Shown here: piece after piece, positions 9,639-20,294 of the stretch
Layout: each line of letters begins with the position of its first letter
How positions within the stretch are numbered: the first letter of the stretch is position 1
Position numbers and translations under genes: made by a program
Notes under the pieces: model-generated
Databases searched by the model: none
What the model saw: only the letters and a program-made list of their open reading frames with translations
What the model was told of the DNA's origin: nothing
Assembly: GCF_001761485.1 (NCBI RefSeq)
Contig: NC_090773.1
Span: 3,224,001 to 3,288,000, forward strand
Direction: 5' to 3'
From: Yarrowia lipolytica
Taxonomy: Eukaryota; Ascomycota; Dipodascomycetes; Dipodascales
DNA length: 64,000 nucleotides

Positions 9639-12146
9639 GCCCGAAGGCGTTCGATCTAGGAGCTTGCCACGAGAGTGTGTGCAGGAGTGGGCGTGACTGC
9701 AATTGGAGTGACATGGTGACTCTGTTCTACTGCTAATCAAAACAGTCTCATCTCTCTACTGCTTCTGAAGGACTCTAAATTATATACTGTATTGATATGT
9801 TTTGATATTCGACTGTGAGTACGAGTACAAGTAGGAGTATGAGTGATTGTTCCGTACGTCCCCAACTGTAGCGATGCACCCATACAATGCTCACCATCTG
9901 AACTGTACAGTACATACCCAGAGTGTCCAACCTGATCAACCGAAGAGACAGCAAACTGTTTTGGCTCGGGATGTGTCTTGGGACGGGGACGGAGTAGTTC
10001 AGTATATAATGGGGAGACACGGAATTCGAATCTCCGAGAGCCTGGTGGGTCCAGGGCTTCGAATCTGTGATCGCAATGGCAGAATCAGTGGGCGACTGGT
10101 ATCGGCGAGTCTAGGGGAACCACCTTCGAGCATTATGGGCCTGGCGGAATTCGATCATGACCTGATCTCTCGTTTCAGTCGGTTTTCAGCTCCCTCACAT
10201 GAGTTGACGATTCCGTTCGAAACGTCGATCGTCGGCCGGATCAACCACCTGTGGCAAAGAAGTCTTCGAGGCACTTCAGAAGGTGCCGATGTCGAATCCA
10301 GTACTCCGACTGAACTAGAAGAAAGGTCAGCTCCAAGTGACGGAGGAAGCGTCTCAGGTTGGAGTAGGCACGGAGTAGGAGCAGTACCAACAAGAGACTG
10401 GTTAGAGGGAGAAGGGTTCTTCCGTAGGCTTACTTGTCAAAGCTCATGGGGTCATCTCAGATCACCACAAGCCCAATTCGACCTGCTCATATGTTGCTCG
10501 ATCTCGCCAAAAGTAGTCTTAATGGAAAGCTCTGGTTGCGCAGGTTTCAAAAATGTACTTTTCATGTCATCAGACTAGCTACATCAGGAATACATCAGGA
10601 ATAAACTGATGCCTACGCCTCTTGCACTTTCCATGATTACTTATCAACAGTCACAAAAACGGCTGAACCAACCAGACAGTCTATTAAACGGCAGATCATG
10701 TGGGGTTTTTCAGCTACTTGTTTTCCTTCTTCTTTTTCTTCTGTTGAAAAAAGCAACATGATGCTCGTCCCTGCGAAGTTTTTTTCAAGTATTCCATGCA
10801 TTAATTTAACAAATAATTGCCCAAATACTTAACCAATACTTGCCCGAATACTCAGCCAAACTTGCCCGAATGACTCAGACTCAAAGGAAATCAAACAGGC
10901 GCCAAATTCTGAACATCTCAATTCCAGTACCGTACTTTTCAGGTGACATGTTTCCAAGTCGTCAGCCTGGGTGTCAGTTTAGCTGCTGGCTTCCAGTCTC
11001 ACCAGATGGACTTCATTGAATCAACATTACCATTACATAATAACAGTACATAGAGCAGCTAATATTGGTTCTTCGCCAAACGCCCCTCCAATCGAATTAG
11101 CACGTGAAAATAACCCCAATGTATCATAAAAGCTTCTCTCTAGCACTTCAATAACTGTCACATTATCCAATATACTACAACGGCCACTAGACTCATTATC
11201 TCGGGTCTAAAACTGCCAATATCCAACATAACTGGACGAGCTCAACGGAATCAGCTGAGTAATCACAAGTGTCAAATGGTGGTTGTGTAAGCCCCAGACG
11301 GATCAAACAGTGGTGCTGTAGCCCCAGGAAACATTCCAGAACCACGAATATTTCCCCAATTGGAAAAATCGAAAAGACATCTGATTTTTGGACCTAAATA
11401 TAGCCATTTCCCTTTTCATTCTCTTGAAACAGTCTCAAAACACATTTCAAATTTGTGCTGCCTCTGACAAAACTTGACTGTAGAACCACGATTATGGGCC
11501 CTCCTGGAACGACTGAAACGACTGAAACTGGAATGTATTTCTCATAAGAAACGGGACAAAAGTCTCCATACAGATGTTTTCGAAAAACGCCCAAAAAACG
11601 CCCAAAAAGACCACCTCAAACAACCACCTACCAGCTCGATCCTCACATAAGAAGAACTAACGCTCCACCAAAAACCGCCAGTCAGAACCTCCCAAAAAAC
11701 ACATTTTCTTTTCGACATCGCGCAAAATCGCTACAAAAAAACTACAAAACAAACCATTAAACAACCTAGCCAGCGTCGGAGCACCTCTTGTGCTCGCCCA
11801 CCAGCATATATTACGCTACGTCTATGTCTTATGTAAGCCTACTTGTACGGACAACTATGTAATAGAACTACATAACAGGCGCGACGTTGGCGTGAGTCGA
11901 CGACAAGCCGACTAAACGGCTCTTCGAACAACTCTCACCATCCACGCACCCATACAGTACTCGCAAGAGCATCTGGATCGACAGGTACGAACAAAGCAGC
12001 TGACTGATGATGATGACAATCAAAGTTGACAGATGAACAGTTAAACCATTCAACCCTTAAACCGCTAACCATCAAACATTCAATCAGTCTGCTACTTGTA
12101 ATCAACCAGTCAACAACTAAACCCGTTCGAACAAGTTCGAACCAGT
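9639..12146. other. intergenic region, AT-moderate, with one weak open frame
   Basis: Apart from the uncertain frame at 10009-10578, no gene is supported. From 10600 to 11860 there is unique-looking AT-rich DNA with short repeats such as TTGCCCGAATACT near 10815-10875. No tRNA boxes were found. The right end (12040-12146) lies just beyond the stop codon of the minus-strand gene and carries repeated GTTCGAAC motifs. Confidence 0.4.
10009..10578 (+). CDS. uncertain hypothetical protein
   Basis: An ATG at 10009 directly follows a TATATAA sequence and opens 189 codons to a stop at 10578. The product is rich in Ser, Arg and Gly and contains RFSRFSAPSHELTIPFETS and an acidic stretch. There are no recognisable domains, signal peptide or membrane segments. 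The frame stays open upstream to about 9847 but without a convincing start. Codon use is weaker than in neighbouring genes. It may be a species-specific gene or simply chance. Confidence 0.22.
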   Translation: MGRHGIRISESLVGPGLRICDRNGRISGRLVSASLGEPPSSIMGLAEFDHDLISRFSRFSAPSHELTIPFETSIVGRINHLWQRSLRGTSEGADVESSTPTELEERSAPSDGGSVSGWSRHGVGAVPTRDWLEGEGFFRRLTCQSSWGHLRSPQAQFDLLICCSISPKVVLMESSGCAGFKNVLFMSSD

Positions 12147-12857
12147 TCAGCACATTTGCAGCCTGGACAACCCCATCGAAATCTTTTCCAGATTCTCGTG
12201 CGCACTTCGCTTGGGCGACACAAAGGTCGCCTCGCCAAAATGCACACTGTGAACCTGATCGCTACCCATCTTCTCAGCGTCCCGGGGCATGCCCAAGAAG
12301 TTGGAAGGCGTGTAGGTCTCGTGGGAGCTGTCCAGCATGATCGAGTCCATAAGCGACTCGTCGTCCGAGTCATAGGACGACGCGTCGCAGCCCGAGGGAA
12401 GCGCAAACGCCACCGACGCCTTGCCGCACGTGTTAGCGAGCGCAAGGTTGAGCGGTTCCACGTCCACATCTTCCCACGAGTGTGCACCCGGGGCCGACCC
12501 GGGGCCGGGGTCGCAGGTAACAGAGCTCGTGTGGCCGTCACCAGCTACACTGCCTCTGTCACGAGGAACCCCATCAATGTCGTGACTGCACACGTCACAA
12601 CAGCACTCTGTACACACAGAGCAGGGGCTGCCGCAGAACGGAGCCCGGCAGGAGGAAATCACGTGACCAGGCACAGTTGCGTCGGCAAACGCGCCGGTTA
12701 CGTGACCCGCTACCTCTTCCTCGTAGACGACACGGGCGGTGTCTTTCTCCCACAGATTAAGCGGGTCCATGTCCATGCTCAGGACGTCGAGGTGGTCCTT
12801 GACGTAGACTGGCGTCTGGGGAGGTGAGGGGATGACATAAGGGGTGAAGTGAGTCAT
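12147..12857 (-). CDS. hypothetical protein with a cysteine cluster
   Basis: I chose the internal ATG at 12857 (MTHFTPYVIPSPPQTP) because the upstream in-frame extension to 12974 is low-complexity AT-rich leader with TTTGTTCCAA repeats. The product has 236 residues: a Pro-rich N-terminus, a dense Cys cluster at about 90-108 (CRAPFCGSPCSVCTECCCDV), an acidic Ser/Asp stretch near 175-187 (SYDSDDESLMDSIML) and a basic C-terminus. GC content and codon use are clearly higher than in the flanks, which supports a real gene. The Cys spacing could bind metal, but it matches no family I know. No signal peptide or membrane segment is visible. Function is unknown. Confidence 0.55.
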   Translation of the reverse strand: MTHFTPYVIPSPPQTPVYVKDHLDVLSMDMDPLNLWEKDTARVVYEEEVAGHVTGAFADATVPGHVISSCRAPFCGSPCSVCTECCCDVCSHDIDGVPRDRGSVAGDGHTSSVTCDPGPGSAPGAHSWEDVDVEPLNLALANTCGKASVAFALPSGCDASSYDSDDESLMDSIMLDSSHETYTPSNFLGMPRDAEKMGSDQVHSVHFGEATFVSPKRSAHENLEKISMGLSRLQMC

Positions 12858-15591
12858 CGGAGCGAATTCGTTGGTCGTTTCAAGGGTTTTGTCGAGTCGA
12901 AAGTCGCAAGTCGTTGGTCGAAAGGTCGGAAAAAGAAGAAGATATTTGTTCCAATTTGTTCCAATTTGTTCCAATTTTTGTAATTTTTTTGAGATTTTTT
13001 TGATTTTTTTCGGTCGAAGTGGTAATAGTGATATTCCCTGTTTCTGTTTCCGTTTCTGTGGCTAGAAGACTTGGGGTCTTCTAGGTACTGTTTCCGGTAC
13101 TGTTTGCAGCTGGAGGAGAGAGGAAGGTCGCTTTGTGGAGTCTGAGATTAATCCAACGCCATCAGTTTTGTCGTCGTCACTTTCCGTAAGAGAGGGATGA
13201 AGACCGTTTAAGGAAGAAGAAGAGATTTGGTGGGGGCCATGATGTATATAAGTTGGGACTTGTTAAGGTTTGAACATAAAGTTTATGTGAAAGTGTATGA
13301 GAAAGTCTACTGAAAACTTATTTTTGGATCATACTGAAACCTTGTCAATTTGCGAACTTAAATGAATATTTTTCGCTTAGAGTTGCTGGAGAGAGATGAA
13401 AATCAGAAGGGGTCAGAAAATCACGTGATATGTGGGGGAGGTTGGGAGAGAGAGCGAGGGGCCATCATGTTTGGGGTACATCATGTGCTCTACGGTAGGG
13501 AAATGCCACAAAAATGCGGCAAATAGCAACGTTAAATGGTTGAATTGTTTCATTTGAATTATTTTCTCATCTTTTATTTATGTTTATTTACTTGGGTTTC
13601 TTTGAACTTTGTTGAAAGTTTAATTAGCGTCTAGTGCAATGGTGATTCATTCTTGCTCTTGAACCGAGGGAATAGGTGACGATTCAATTGAGCGAAAATT
13701 GGGAAAGAAGGGGAAAATCGGGAAAGAAGGGGAAAATGGCTGAAATCAGAACGAAAAAAACAAAAACAAAAACAAAAACACACACATTTGCCCCGCCAAC
13801 GTGTCACGTGACTTCTGGGGCCTGGCCGGCCGATTTGTGGCATGTTCCAAGCGTGTCCTGAACCGCGGGTTAAGTTTATTTGAATTGGGCGATGGCGAGA
13901 AAAAAACAACTGTAGAATCTGACTTAGTAGAAACAGGTATATTTTAACAGCGCAAATAACGTCTCTGGAGTCAGTAGTATTTATTTTCGATTTTTCCCGA
14001 TCACCTCCAACCTTCCTTGCTCTGTCTACTGCCTTCCCAAATCTCCTCGATGTTGTTTTGGTTCATTTTTGGGACTACTTGCAGGCGTCTTCACAGGGGC
14101 CACAAGTGGGTCTATGAGGGCGTTTGGGGTCTCAAAATGGAGCCCCCGGCGGGGGAACACGGTCGTATTTTCCGCTAAGCGAGGGTGTGATTGTCTATGA
14201 GTTTTTATATATATATATAATTTTTTTTTATTCATTACAAAATTTATTCCTCCAACACCGCCGTAGAAAAAAAAAAAAAAAAAGGAAAAAAAAAAAAACA
14301 ACCCCATACCAGAAGAATTTCTTCGTGCAACTCTTCACGCGACGTTTCAGATGAGTAAAAACGTAATTGGGCAATTTTATATTGCCAAGGGGACAAGAAG
14401 TTACCGAAAAATGGCCCAAAAAAAGACCGAAGTATGGCCCCCAAAATACCCCCAAAAGACTCGAAAAAGACCCAAAAAAGACCCAAAAAAGACCCAAGGC
14501 TCAAAAAGACCACCAATTTCTCCTTCAACACGTGCTGGGAATGGTTCTCCTGACTGTAAAGTTGGATCTACAAAAAGAACATAACAAGACGGCTGAATAG
14601 AAGTAGAAATATAAAATAATAAAATATAAAAAAAATATAAAATATAAAATATAAAATACAAACAAAAAAATATAGAACTAAAAGTACAGCCTTTAGAGAG
14701 TGTCACCTTATAACACCAGCGATTACCCAATCACGTGATTCATTTTCGTGCACCGGCTTTTTCTCTTTTTTGCTAATTTTTTCTCTTTTTTCCTCTTTTT
14801 CCGCGTTGTCCCACCAAGGCGAATATCACGTTGCCGGAGACTTATTTTTACTGGAGGAGAAATGACGTGCGGTCGAGAGTCGAAACTTAGCACGCGCAGC
14901 TATATCATGGATTTGGACACGCAGGAGTTCAAGTCAGTATGGAATCAGGTTTGGAATAGTTGGGAAATAGTTGAGAAATAGTTGAAGTGCACTGGGGGTA
15001 TGTATGTAATTTGGTGTTCCAGAGATGCTGAAGCCACAAAAAGGATACCAGACGATAGATAATGAAGGATTTGATGACAAAAATGATATTTCTGGTAATT
15101 TTTATCATACAAAATCTCGAGTTGTGGAGCATTTCTTATCCTATCGAAGTCAACGTTACTTGGTCATTTGTTGGGAATTACTTGAGAACAATTCTGGGTT
15201 TTTTTTATAAACGTGATATTCTAGTTTTATTTTCTATAGTGCAATGGGCCGTGGCTCGGAAATATTCCAGTCTCGTGATGAGGAGATGGAACGGAGACGA
15301 AACAAAATGTTCTCGTGACATGGTAGTAGATGGGTGGGTTTGTTCTTCAAGAGTGTGTAGAAACTTCGGCGAGTCGAGATTGGTGGTTGGTGGTGGTGGT
15401 GGTGTCAGATGTACATGTGAGATCAACTGCGAGCATGAGGACATGTGAGGTCAAACACTCATCATAGAAGTCCCCAAAAGAGTCACTAAACGACGCCCTC
15501 CAGAAGACCCACGTGACTTTTCACGTGACCAAACAAAAAACCACCTAACCAGCGACCTCCTCGATCAACCCCAATCCTCCGAAGACTCCTC
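12858..15591. other. intergenic region with low-complexity blocks
   Basis: No gene is supported. An 11-bp tandem (TTTGTTCCAAT, three copies) lies at about 12946-12978, AAAAAC repeats at 13757-13780, a TA run with long A runs at 14205-14300, AAAAGACCC repeats at 14410-14510, and AATATAAA repeats near 14610-14670. CACGTG boxes occur near 13425, 13804, 14731, 15510 and 15523, the last two close to the DBP10 stop codon. Confidence 0.5.
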
Positions 15592-18372
15592 TTAACGCCC
15601 TCCACGACCTCCTCCACGACCTCCACGACCTCCACCCCTGCCACCCCGACTCGGCCGGGCATTCTTCTGCTTGCGCTTCTCGGCCAGGATTCGGCTCTTT
15701 CGAACATCGGCGGTGGACTTGAGCTCGCTCTTGGGCTGGGGTTTCTGGATTCGTCCGTCTTCCTTGGCAGCGGCGACCTTGGTCTTTTGCTTGTGGAAAT
15801 CGTCTCGGTACTTGTCGGCTCGTTTGGGGGCTTCGTTTTTGTTGTGTTTGAACTCTCGCGCAGACAAAACCCGCTTAGTGGCAGGCCCAGACTCCTCCAG
15901 AGCGCCAACCTTGAGATTGCCGACCTTGTGGGCGGCCTTCCACTTATCGAATCGGCCCGACCGGAACGACGCGGCGATTCGCTGGCCTCCCTCACCTCGA
16001 ATGAACTTCTTGCCACCCTCCGAGCCCGCGTTGATGAACTTACCCTTCTTCTTGTCCCACTTCATGCCCTGTTTCTGCTGCATTTCCGAGCCGTCGTTGA
16101 TGAGATCAAACGTGGCATTGGACGCAGCCCCGGCAAAGTTGCCCACAGCATAGCCCTTATCGTCGTTGGTGGGTGCGTAGTGGGACATGAAGTTCTCCGA
16201 GTCTCTGAAGGAGCGCTTCTTGGACTTTTGCGCCTTCTTGGCCGCCCGAAGATCCTCCTCCGTAGTGAACCCGGTGAGATCCGCCTCGGTAGCCATATCT
16301 TCCTCGGTAGACCGGGCAATCTCCGCATCCTGCGAATGAACCAGACCCGCCAGCCGCTCCTTTTCCTGAATGGCACGCTTTTCCGCGGCCCGGCGCTGGA
16401 TCGGAGCCAGCTGGGCCCGACGAGTGGCCATCATCTCGGCGCCAGAGGTGGTTTTGCTCTTGCGGAACTCAAACACCGTTTCTCGAATGCGCTTCTGGCC
16501 CAATCGTGCCAACAACGCGTCCTTGGCAGACTCGCCATCCTCGCCAAACATGAGATGATGGTCGTCCCATCCCAGTGCCATAATCTGCTTTGACCGCTTG
16601 GCCGACTCCTGAGAAGCACTTCCCTTGGTCTTGTTGTACATTCGCTCGCCCTTGACCGCAACCTCCGACAGCTGCTGCAGCTCGTACGAGTCCTTGACCA
16701 TCTGGGCGAGCTCCTCGCCGTGGATTTCGAGCGCCTGGCGCGGAGGAGCTCCAATTGTCAGAGTGTTGACGTAATCGGGCTCGGCCGAAGGGTCGGGATT
16801 CTGTTGCTTGAACAACCGAGGAGTCAGTAGCTTGCGGCCCAAAAACACCTCCAGATCCAACAGATACGGAATGTCGTTGTCCTTGATGATGGAATAAGCC
16901 CATCCGCGGTTGCCGGCTCGAGCTGTTCGACCCACACGATGGATAAACACCTTGGGGGACGGAGGAAGCGAATAATTGATAACATTGGCCAGAACAGGCA
17001 CATCAATACCTCGCGCAGCCACATCAGTGACCACCAAGATAGACGTTTTGCCCGTGCGGAACCGATACAGCTGGTTCTTACGAGCATGCTGGTCCAACGT
17101 GCCGTAAATGTACGAAACCGCGTACCCCAGAGTTTGAAGCAAGACAATGACATACTCCACATGATGCTTGGTGGGACAGAAGACGATGGTCGACTTTTCC
17201 GAGGGCAATTGGTGCGCAGGGGGCAGCCGTTCTTTCTTGAACTTGGGCCGTTTTTGTTTCCGGTCCTCATCCCGTTCTCCGTCGTCAATGGCCCGTTCAT
17301 CCAGTCGCTCGAGCTCTTTGAGCTGCTCCGGCGTTGCAAACGGCATCTGGATCACCTCCTTGAGAATGAAGGCCAAGCAGGCGTCTCGCTGGTTCTCCTT
17401 GACGGCAAAAAACGTCATTTCCAAATGCTCTGGCAACTTGGTCTCGGCATCCAGACGAACCAGAATCGGGTCGTGAAGACCAGCCTTGGCAAACTCCACC
17501 AGCGTCTTGGGAAGCGTGGCGGAAAACAGCAGAGTCTGTCTGTTGCTGGGCAACGACGCTAACAGCTCGTTCATCTGCTCACCAAAACCCAGCTCGAACA
17601 GCCGGTCGGCCTCGTCGAAACAAATGTACTCCACCGACGCCAACGACAGCTCCATCTCCACCTTGAGATGCAGAAACCGGCCTGGGGTGGCGATAATAAT
17701 GTCTGGATTGGACATCATCATTTTGAACTGCTCCTCCAGCGAATCGCCTCCAACCAACATGGCCAGACGCAGATCGGTGCCGGCAGAAAAGTCCTTGACC
17801 ACCTTGAGCGTCTGCAGCGCTAGCTCACGTGACGGCGACAGAATCACCGCCCGCGCGCCCACCTTGGCGCTGTGGACCTTGAGCTTCTCCAACATGGGCA
17901 GCACAAACGCCGCTGTCTTGCCACTTCCGGTTCGGGCCATTCCCACCACGTCTTTGCCCTCCAGAACCAGCGGAATCGTCTTTCGCTGGATCGGCGTCGG
18001 CTGCTTGAACCCCTTTCGTGCAATATTTTTAAGCACCAACTGCGACAAACCCAGACCAGCAAAACTGCCCGAGCTTTTTTTGCCCGTTTGCGGTGCTCCA
18101 AAGTAGCTTTCCACCGAGTCGTCCGTCTTTTTCTTCTTCTTCTTTCTGCCCTCGTCGTCATCGTCGTCGTCGTCATCGTCATCGGACAGTTCCAGATTGG
18201 GGAAAGTCATGGTGCCCGGTTCGCCCTGCTGGGGCCCGGTCTCATCTTCACTGTCCTCAATAATGTCGGGAATCTCGCTGTCGGACTCTGATCCGGACGA
18301 ATAGTCGTCTTCCGAATCCACCCCCGGATTCAAAGACCCCGCAATGTCGTATTCAACCTCACTGTCGGACAT
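15592..18372 (-). CDS. DBP10: ATP-dependent RNA helicase DBP10
   Basis: A DEAD-box RNA helicase of 926 residues matching yeast Dbp10/human DDX54, a nucleolar factor for 60S ribosomal subunit assembly. The acidic N-terminus includes a run of ten Asp (64-73) followed by six Lys. The Q motif is at about 104-134 (FAGLGLSQ through PTPIQ), motif I ARTGSGKT at 146-153, Ia PSRELALQ at 180-187, motif II DEAD at 253-256 and motif III SAT at 284-286. The second RecA domain ends with HRVGRTARAG. The C-terminal extension typical of Dbp10 is basic and finishes in a Gly-Arg-rich RGG tail, likely an RNA-binding or methylation site. All catalytic motifs are intact. There is no intron. The start is the first ATG of the frame, just after a TA-rich leader. 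The next gene (19422) is divergent, across about 1 kb. Confidence 0.93.
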   Translation of the reverse strand: MSDSEVEYDIAGSLNPGVDSEDDYSSGSESDSEIPDIIEDSEDETGPQQGEPGTMTFPNLELSDDDDDDDDDDEGRKKKKKKTDDSVESYFGAPQTGKKSSGSFAGLGLSQLVLKNIARKGFKQPTPIQRKTIPLVLEGKDVVGMARTGSGKTAAFVLPMLEKLKVHSAKVGARAVILSPSRELALQTLKVVKDFSAGTDLRLAMLVGGDSLEEQFKMMMSNPDIIIATPGRFLHLKVEMELSLASVEYICFDEADRLFELGFGEQMNELLASLPSNRQTLLFSATLPKTLVEFAKAGLHDPILVRLDAETKLPEHLEMTFFAVKENQRDACLAFILKEVIQMPFATPEQLKELERLDERAIDDGERDEDRKQKRPKFKKERLPPAHQLPSEKSTIVFCPTKHHVEYVIVLLQTLGYAVSYIYGTLDQHARKNQLYRFRTGKTSILVVTDVAARGIDVPVLANVINYSLPPSPKVFIHRVGRTARAGNRGWAYSIIKDNDIPYLLDLEVFLGRKLLTPRLFKQQNPDPSAEPDYVNTLTIGAPPRQALEIHGEELAQMVKDSYELQQLSEVAVKGERMYNKTKGSASQESAKRSKQIMALGWDDHHLMFGEDGESAKDALLARLGQKRIRETVFEFRKSKTTSGAEMMATRRAQLAPIQRRAAEKRAIQEKERLAGLVHSQDAEIARSTEEDMATEADLTGFTTEEDLRAAKKAQKSKKRSFRDSENFMSHYAPTNDDKGYAVGNFAGAASNATFDLINDGSEMQQKQGMKWDKKKGKFINAGSEGGKKFIRGEGGQRIAASFRSGRFDKWKAAHKVGNLKVGALEESGPATKRVLSAREFKHNKNEAPKRADKYRDDFHKQKTKVAAAKEDGRIQKPQPKSELKSTADVRKSRILAEKRKQKNARPSRGGRGGGRGGRGGGRGGR

Positions 18373-19421
18373 TTTCGTGCTGAAGTGTGGTATGTAGTAG
18401 GCTGTGAGATAGGGATAGATTCCAGGTAGAATTTATTGAGATAAGGTTTGGAAAAAAAATTAGAGGATAACTTTAAATATATATATATATATATTTTCAA
18501 GAAAAATCGAAACCTCGTCAGTTCGAGTTTGAGCACGACATTACTTGCAACATGCGAACTTGAAGAGAGCGAGAAATTGAACCATTTGAAAGAATAGATA
18601 CAACATGAAACAGTCTAAGTGTATTTTCTTAATCAAATTTTGACCCGGTAGAACCCGAGATAGACGTGCAACCACCTGAACAGTTGCTTAGTTGGCGAAA
18701 ATGGACATCGCAAGAGATATTGAGGAAAAACGGGTGGTTGAAATGGATTTCTGGAAGGAAGAGGAGTCCATTGGTATCTTCTAGTATGTTTCAGCTCAAC
18801 TAGAACGCTCATTAAACCCATTCTCAATTCAGACCTCATACTGTTCGTAAAATGAGTAATTTTGAAAATGTAGAAAAAGTAATAGAATCAGTGGATAGCT
18901 TAGATCAAGAGAAATCCAATGGTGAACTCCATTTTCTTGTAGCTCTTCCCCATGGCTAGCTAAGTGCTTGTATAGAGACTCTGAGCATAGGAGACAATAA
19001 GTGATCGTTGCTTGAACTAGTCTGAAAGTCCGATTAAATCAATAAAAACTAAGACTAAAACTAGTACCAATGGTCAACCACAAACGCCACCATTCCAATC
19101 ATATCATTATTTTCTCAATTTGATATTGTTTTACTATAGCTTGGGCAGATTCAATGATTTCTCATTCGCCACCGGTCTTAAACGTGTCTTATAGAATGTC
19201 TAATAGTGGTCAAATTTGTCTGATAAATTAACAGTTTCTCTATTCAAACCAGTATGATCAAATTAAGCCTGCTCCCAGCTCATTCCAGACAGTATTCATT
19301 ATTCTCCAAAATGCCCCCAACCTCGAATCGAACCCACAAACACATTCACTCCCATCATTTCCAGATCACCACTGTCCAGATCACAGTCTGATCAACAACC
19401 TCCTCGACCTCCACAACCACC
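18373..19421. other. divergent promoter region
   Basis: This stretch of about 1 kb separates DBP10 (-) from the myristoyl-type gene (+) and should carry both promoters. It has a (TA)n run at 18477-18495 and is AT-rich throughout. No further gene was seen. Confidence 0.5.
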
Positions 19422-20294
19422 ATGGGCTCTTCCGCAAGTAAGGCGAAGCGTTTCCAGCCCGCAGCCGAGGCCGGCAAGCGCGCCATCGATCTGTCCGTGA
19501 AAACCAAACATCAGCACATTCGCCAAGAGACGGCCGACCCCAATCGGTCGCAACCGGCTCCCATGCCCATGGCTTCGCAGACCAAGAACGAGGACATTGT
19601 CAGGGACGGCGGGGACCGAGATTTCGCGCGGCAGCTCATGGATCTCGGGGCCGTCAAACTGACCGAGTCTGAGGTCCAATACAGCAAGAGCAATCCTGTT
19701 TTGGAGGCTCTGAAGGCTCGCGAGGCCCTGGATGAGGCCGCTGAGGCCGAGTCTGGGGACTTTAGCAAGCCCCGAACGCTCCTGAACCCGGCCACCATCT
19801 CCGGAATTCTCGAGTCGCAAAAGGCTGGCGAAACAGACATCACTAGAGACTACAATCTGGCTCCCGGAGTGGCCGACAAGTTGAAGTATGTGAGTGTCCC
19901 CGAATACGAGTTTCTGGAGACCGCTGCGACCGAGGGAGAACGACACAGAGATACCTTTTCGCTGGACGGCGGCCGAGAAGACCCGGCTCTCAGCAAACTG
20001 GCCGATTCCGGCTTTGTTCAAGTTGAAGGAAGACATATTTCCGAGTTTGATAACGCCGATTATGTTCAGGTCGGAAAGGGCAGAAACGCTACTGCTGGAG
20101 GTCCTCAGCCTCAGGGAGTACCTGGAGAACTGCCGGACGACATTTTTGGAGATATTGCTCAGGCGTTCGAAGAGCAGAAAGACGGCGCCGAGGTGCCCAA
20201 AAGTAGACACCAGCAGGACCAGGACTTCTTCAACAGGGAAAAGGAAAGACGGTATCCCAAGAGAGATACAAAGCCGGTCACCGTGGAGCTTTGA
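19422..20294 (+). CDS. protein with N-myristoylation signal, function unknown
   Basis: The product has 290 residues and starts MGSSASK, a good N-myristoyltransferase substrate: Gly2, Ser6 and Lys7 fit the consensus. The protein is therefore probably lipid-anchored to a membrane surface. The rest is hydrophilic, Ala/Glu/Lys-rich and probably helical, with no membrane segment, no CHCH cysteines and no enzyme motif. A central conserved-looking block reads PRTLLNPATISGILESQKAG (about 126-145), followed by ITRDYNLAPGVADKLKYVSV. The C-terminus is charged. The ATG is preceded by CCACC and begins clear codon bias. I do not recognise the family. The myristoyl signal is seen directly; membrane attachment is inferred. 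Confidence 0.75.
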   Translation: MGSSASKAKRFQPAAEAGKRAIDLSVKTKHQHIRQETADPNRSQPAPMPMASQTKNEDIVRDGGDRDFARQLMDLGAVKLTESEVQYSKSNPVLEALKAREALDEAAEAESGDFSKPRTLLNPATISGILESQKAGETDITRDYNLAPGVADKLKYVSVPEYEFLETAATEGERHRDTFSLDGGREDPALSKLADSGFVQVEGRHISEFDNADYVQVGKGRNATAGGPQPQGVPGELPDDIFGDIAQAFEEQKDGAEVPKSRHQQDQDFFNREKERRYPKRDTKPVTVEL

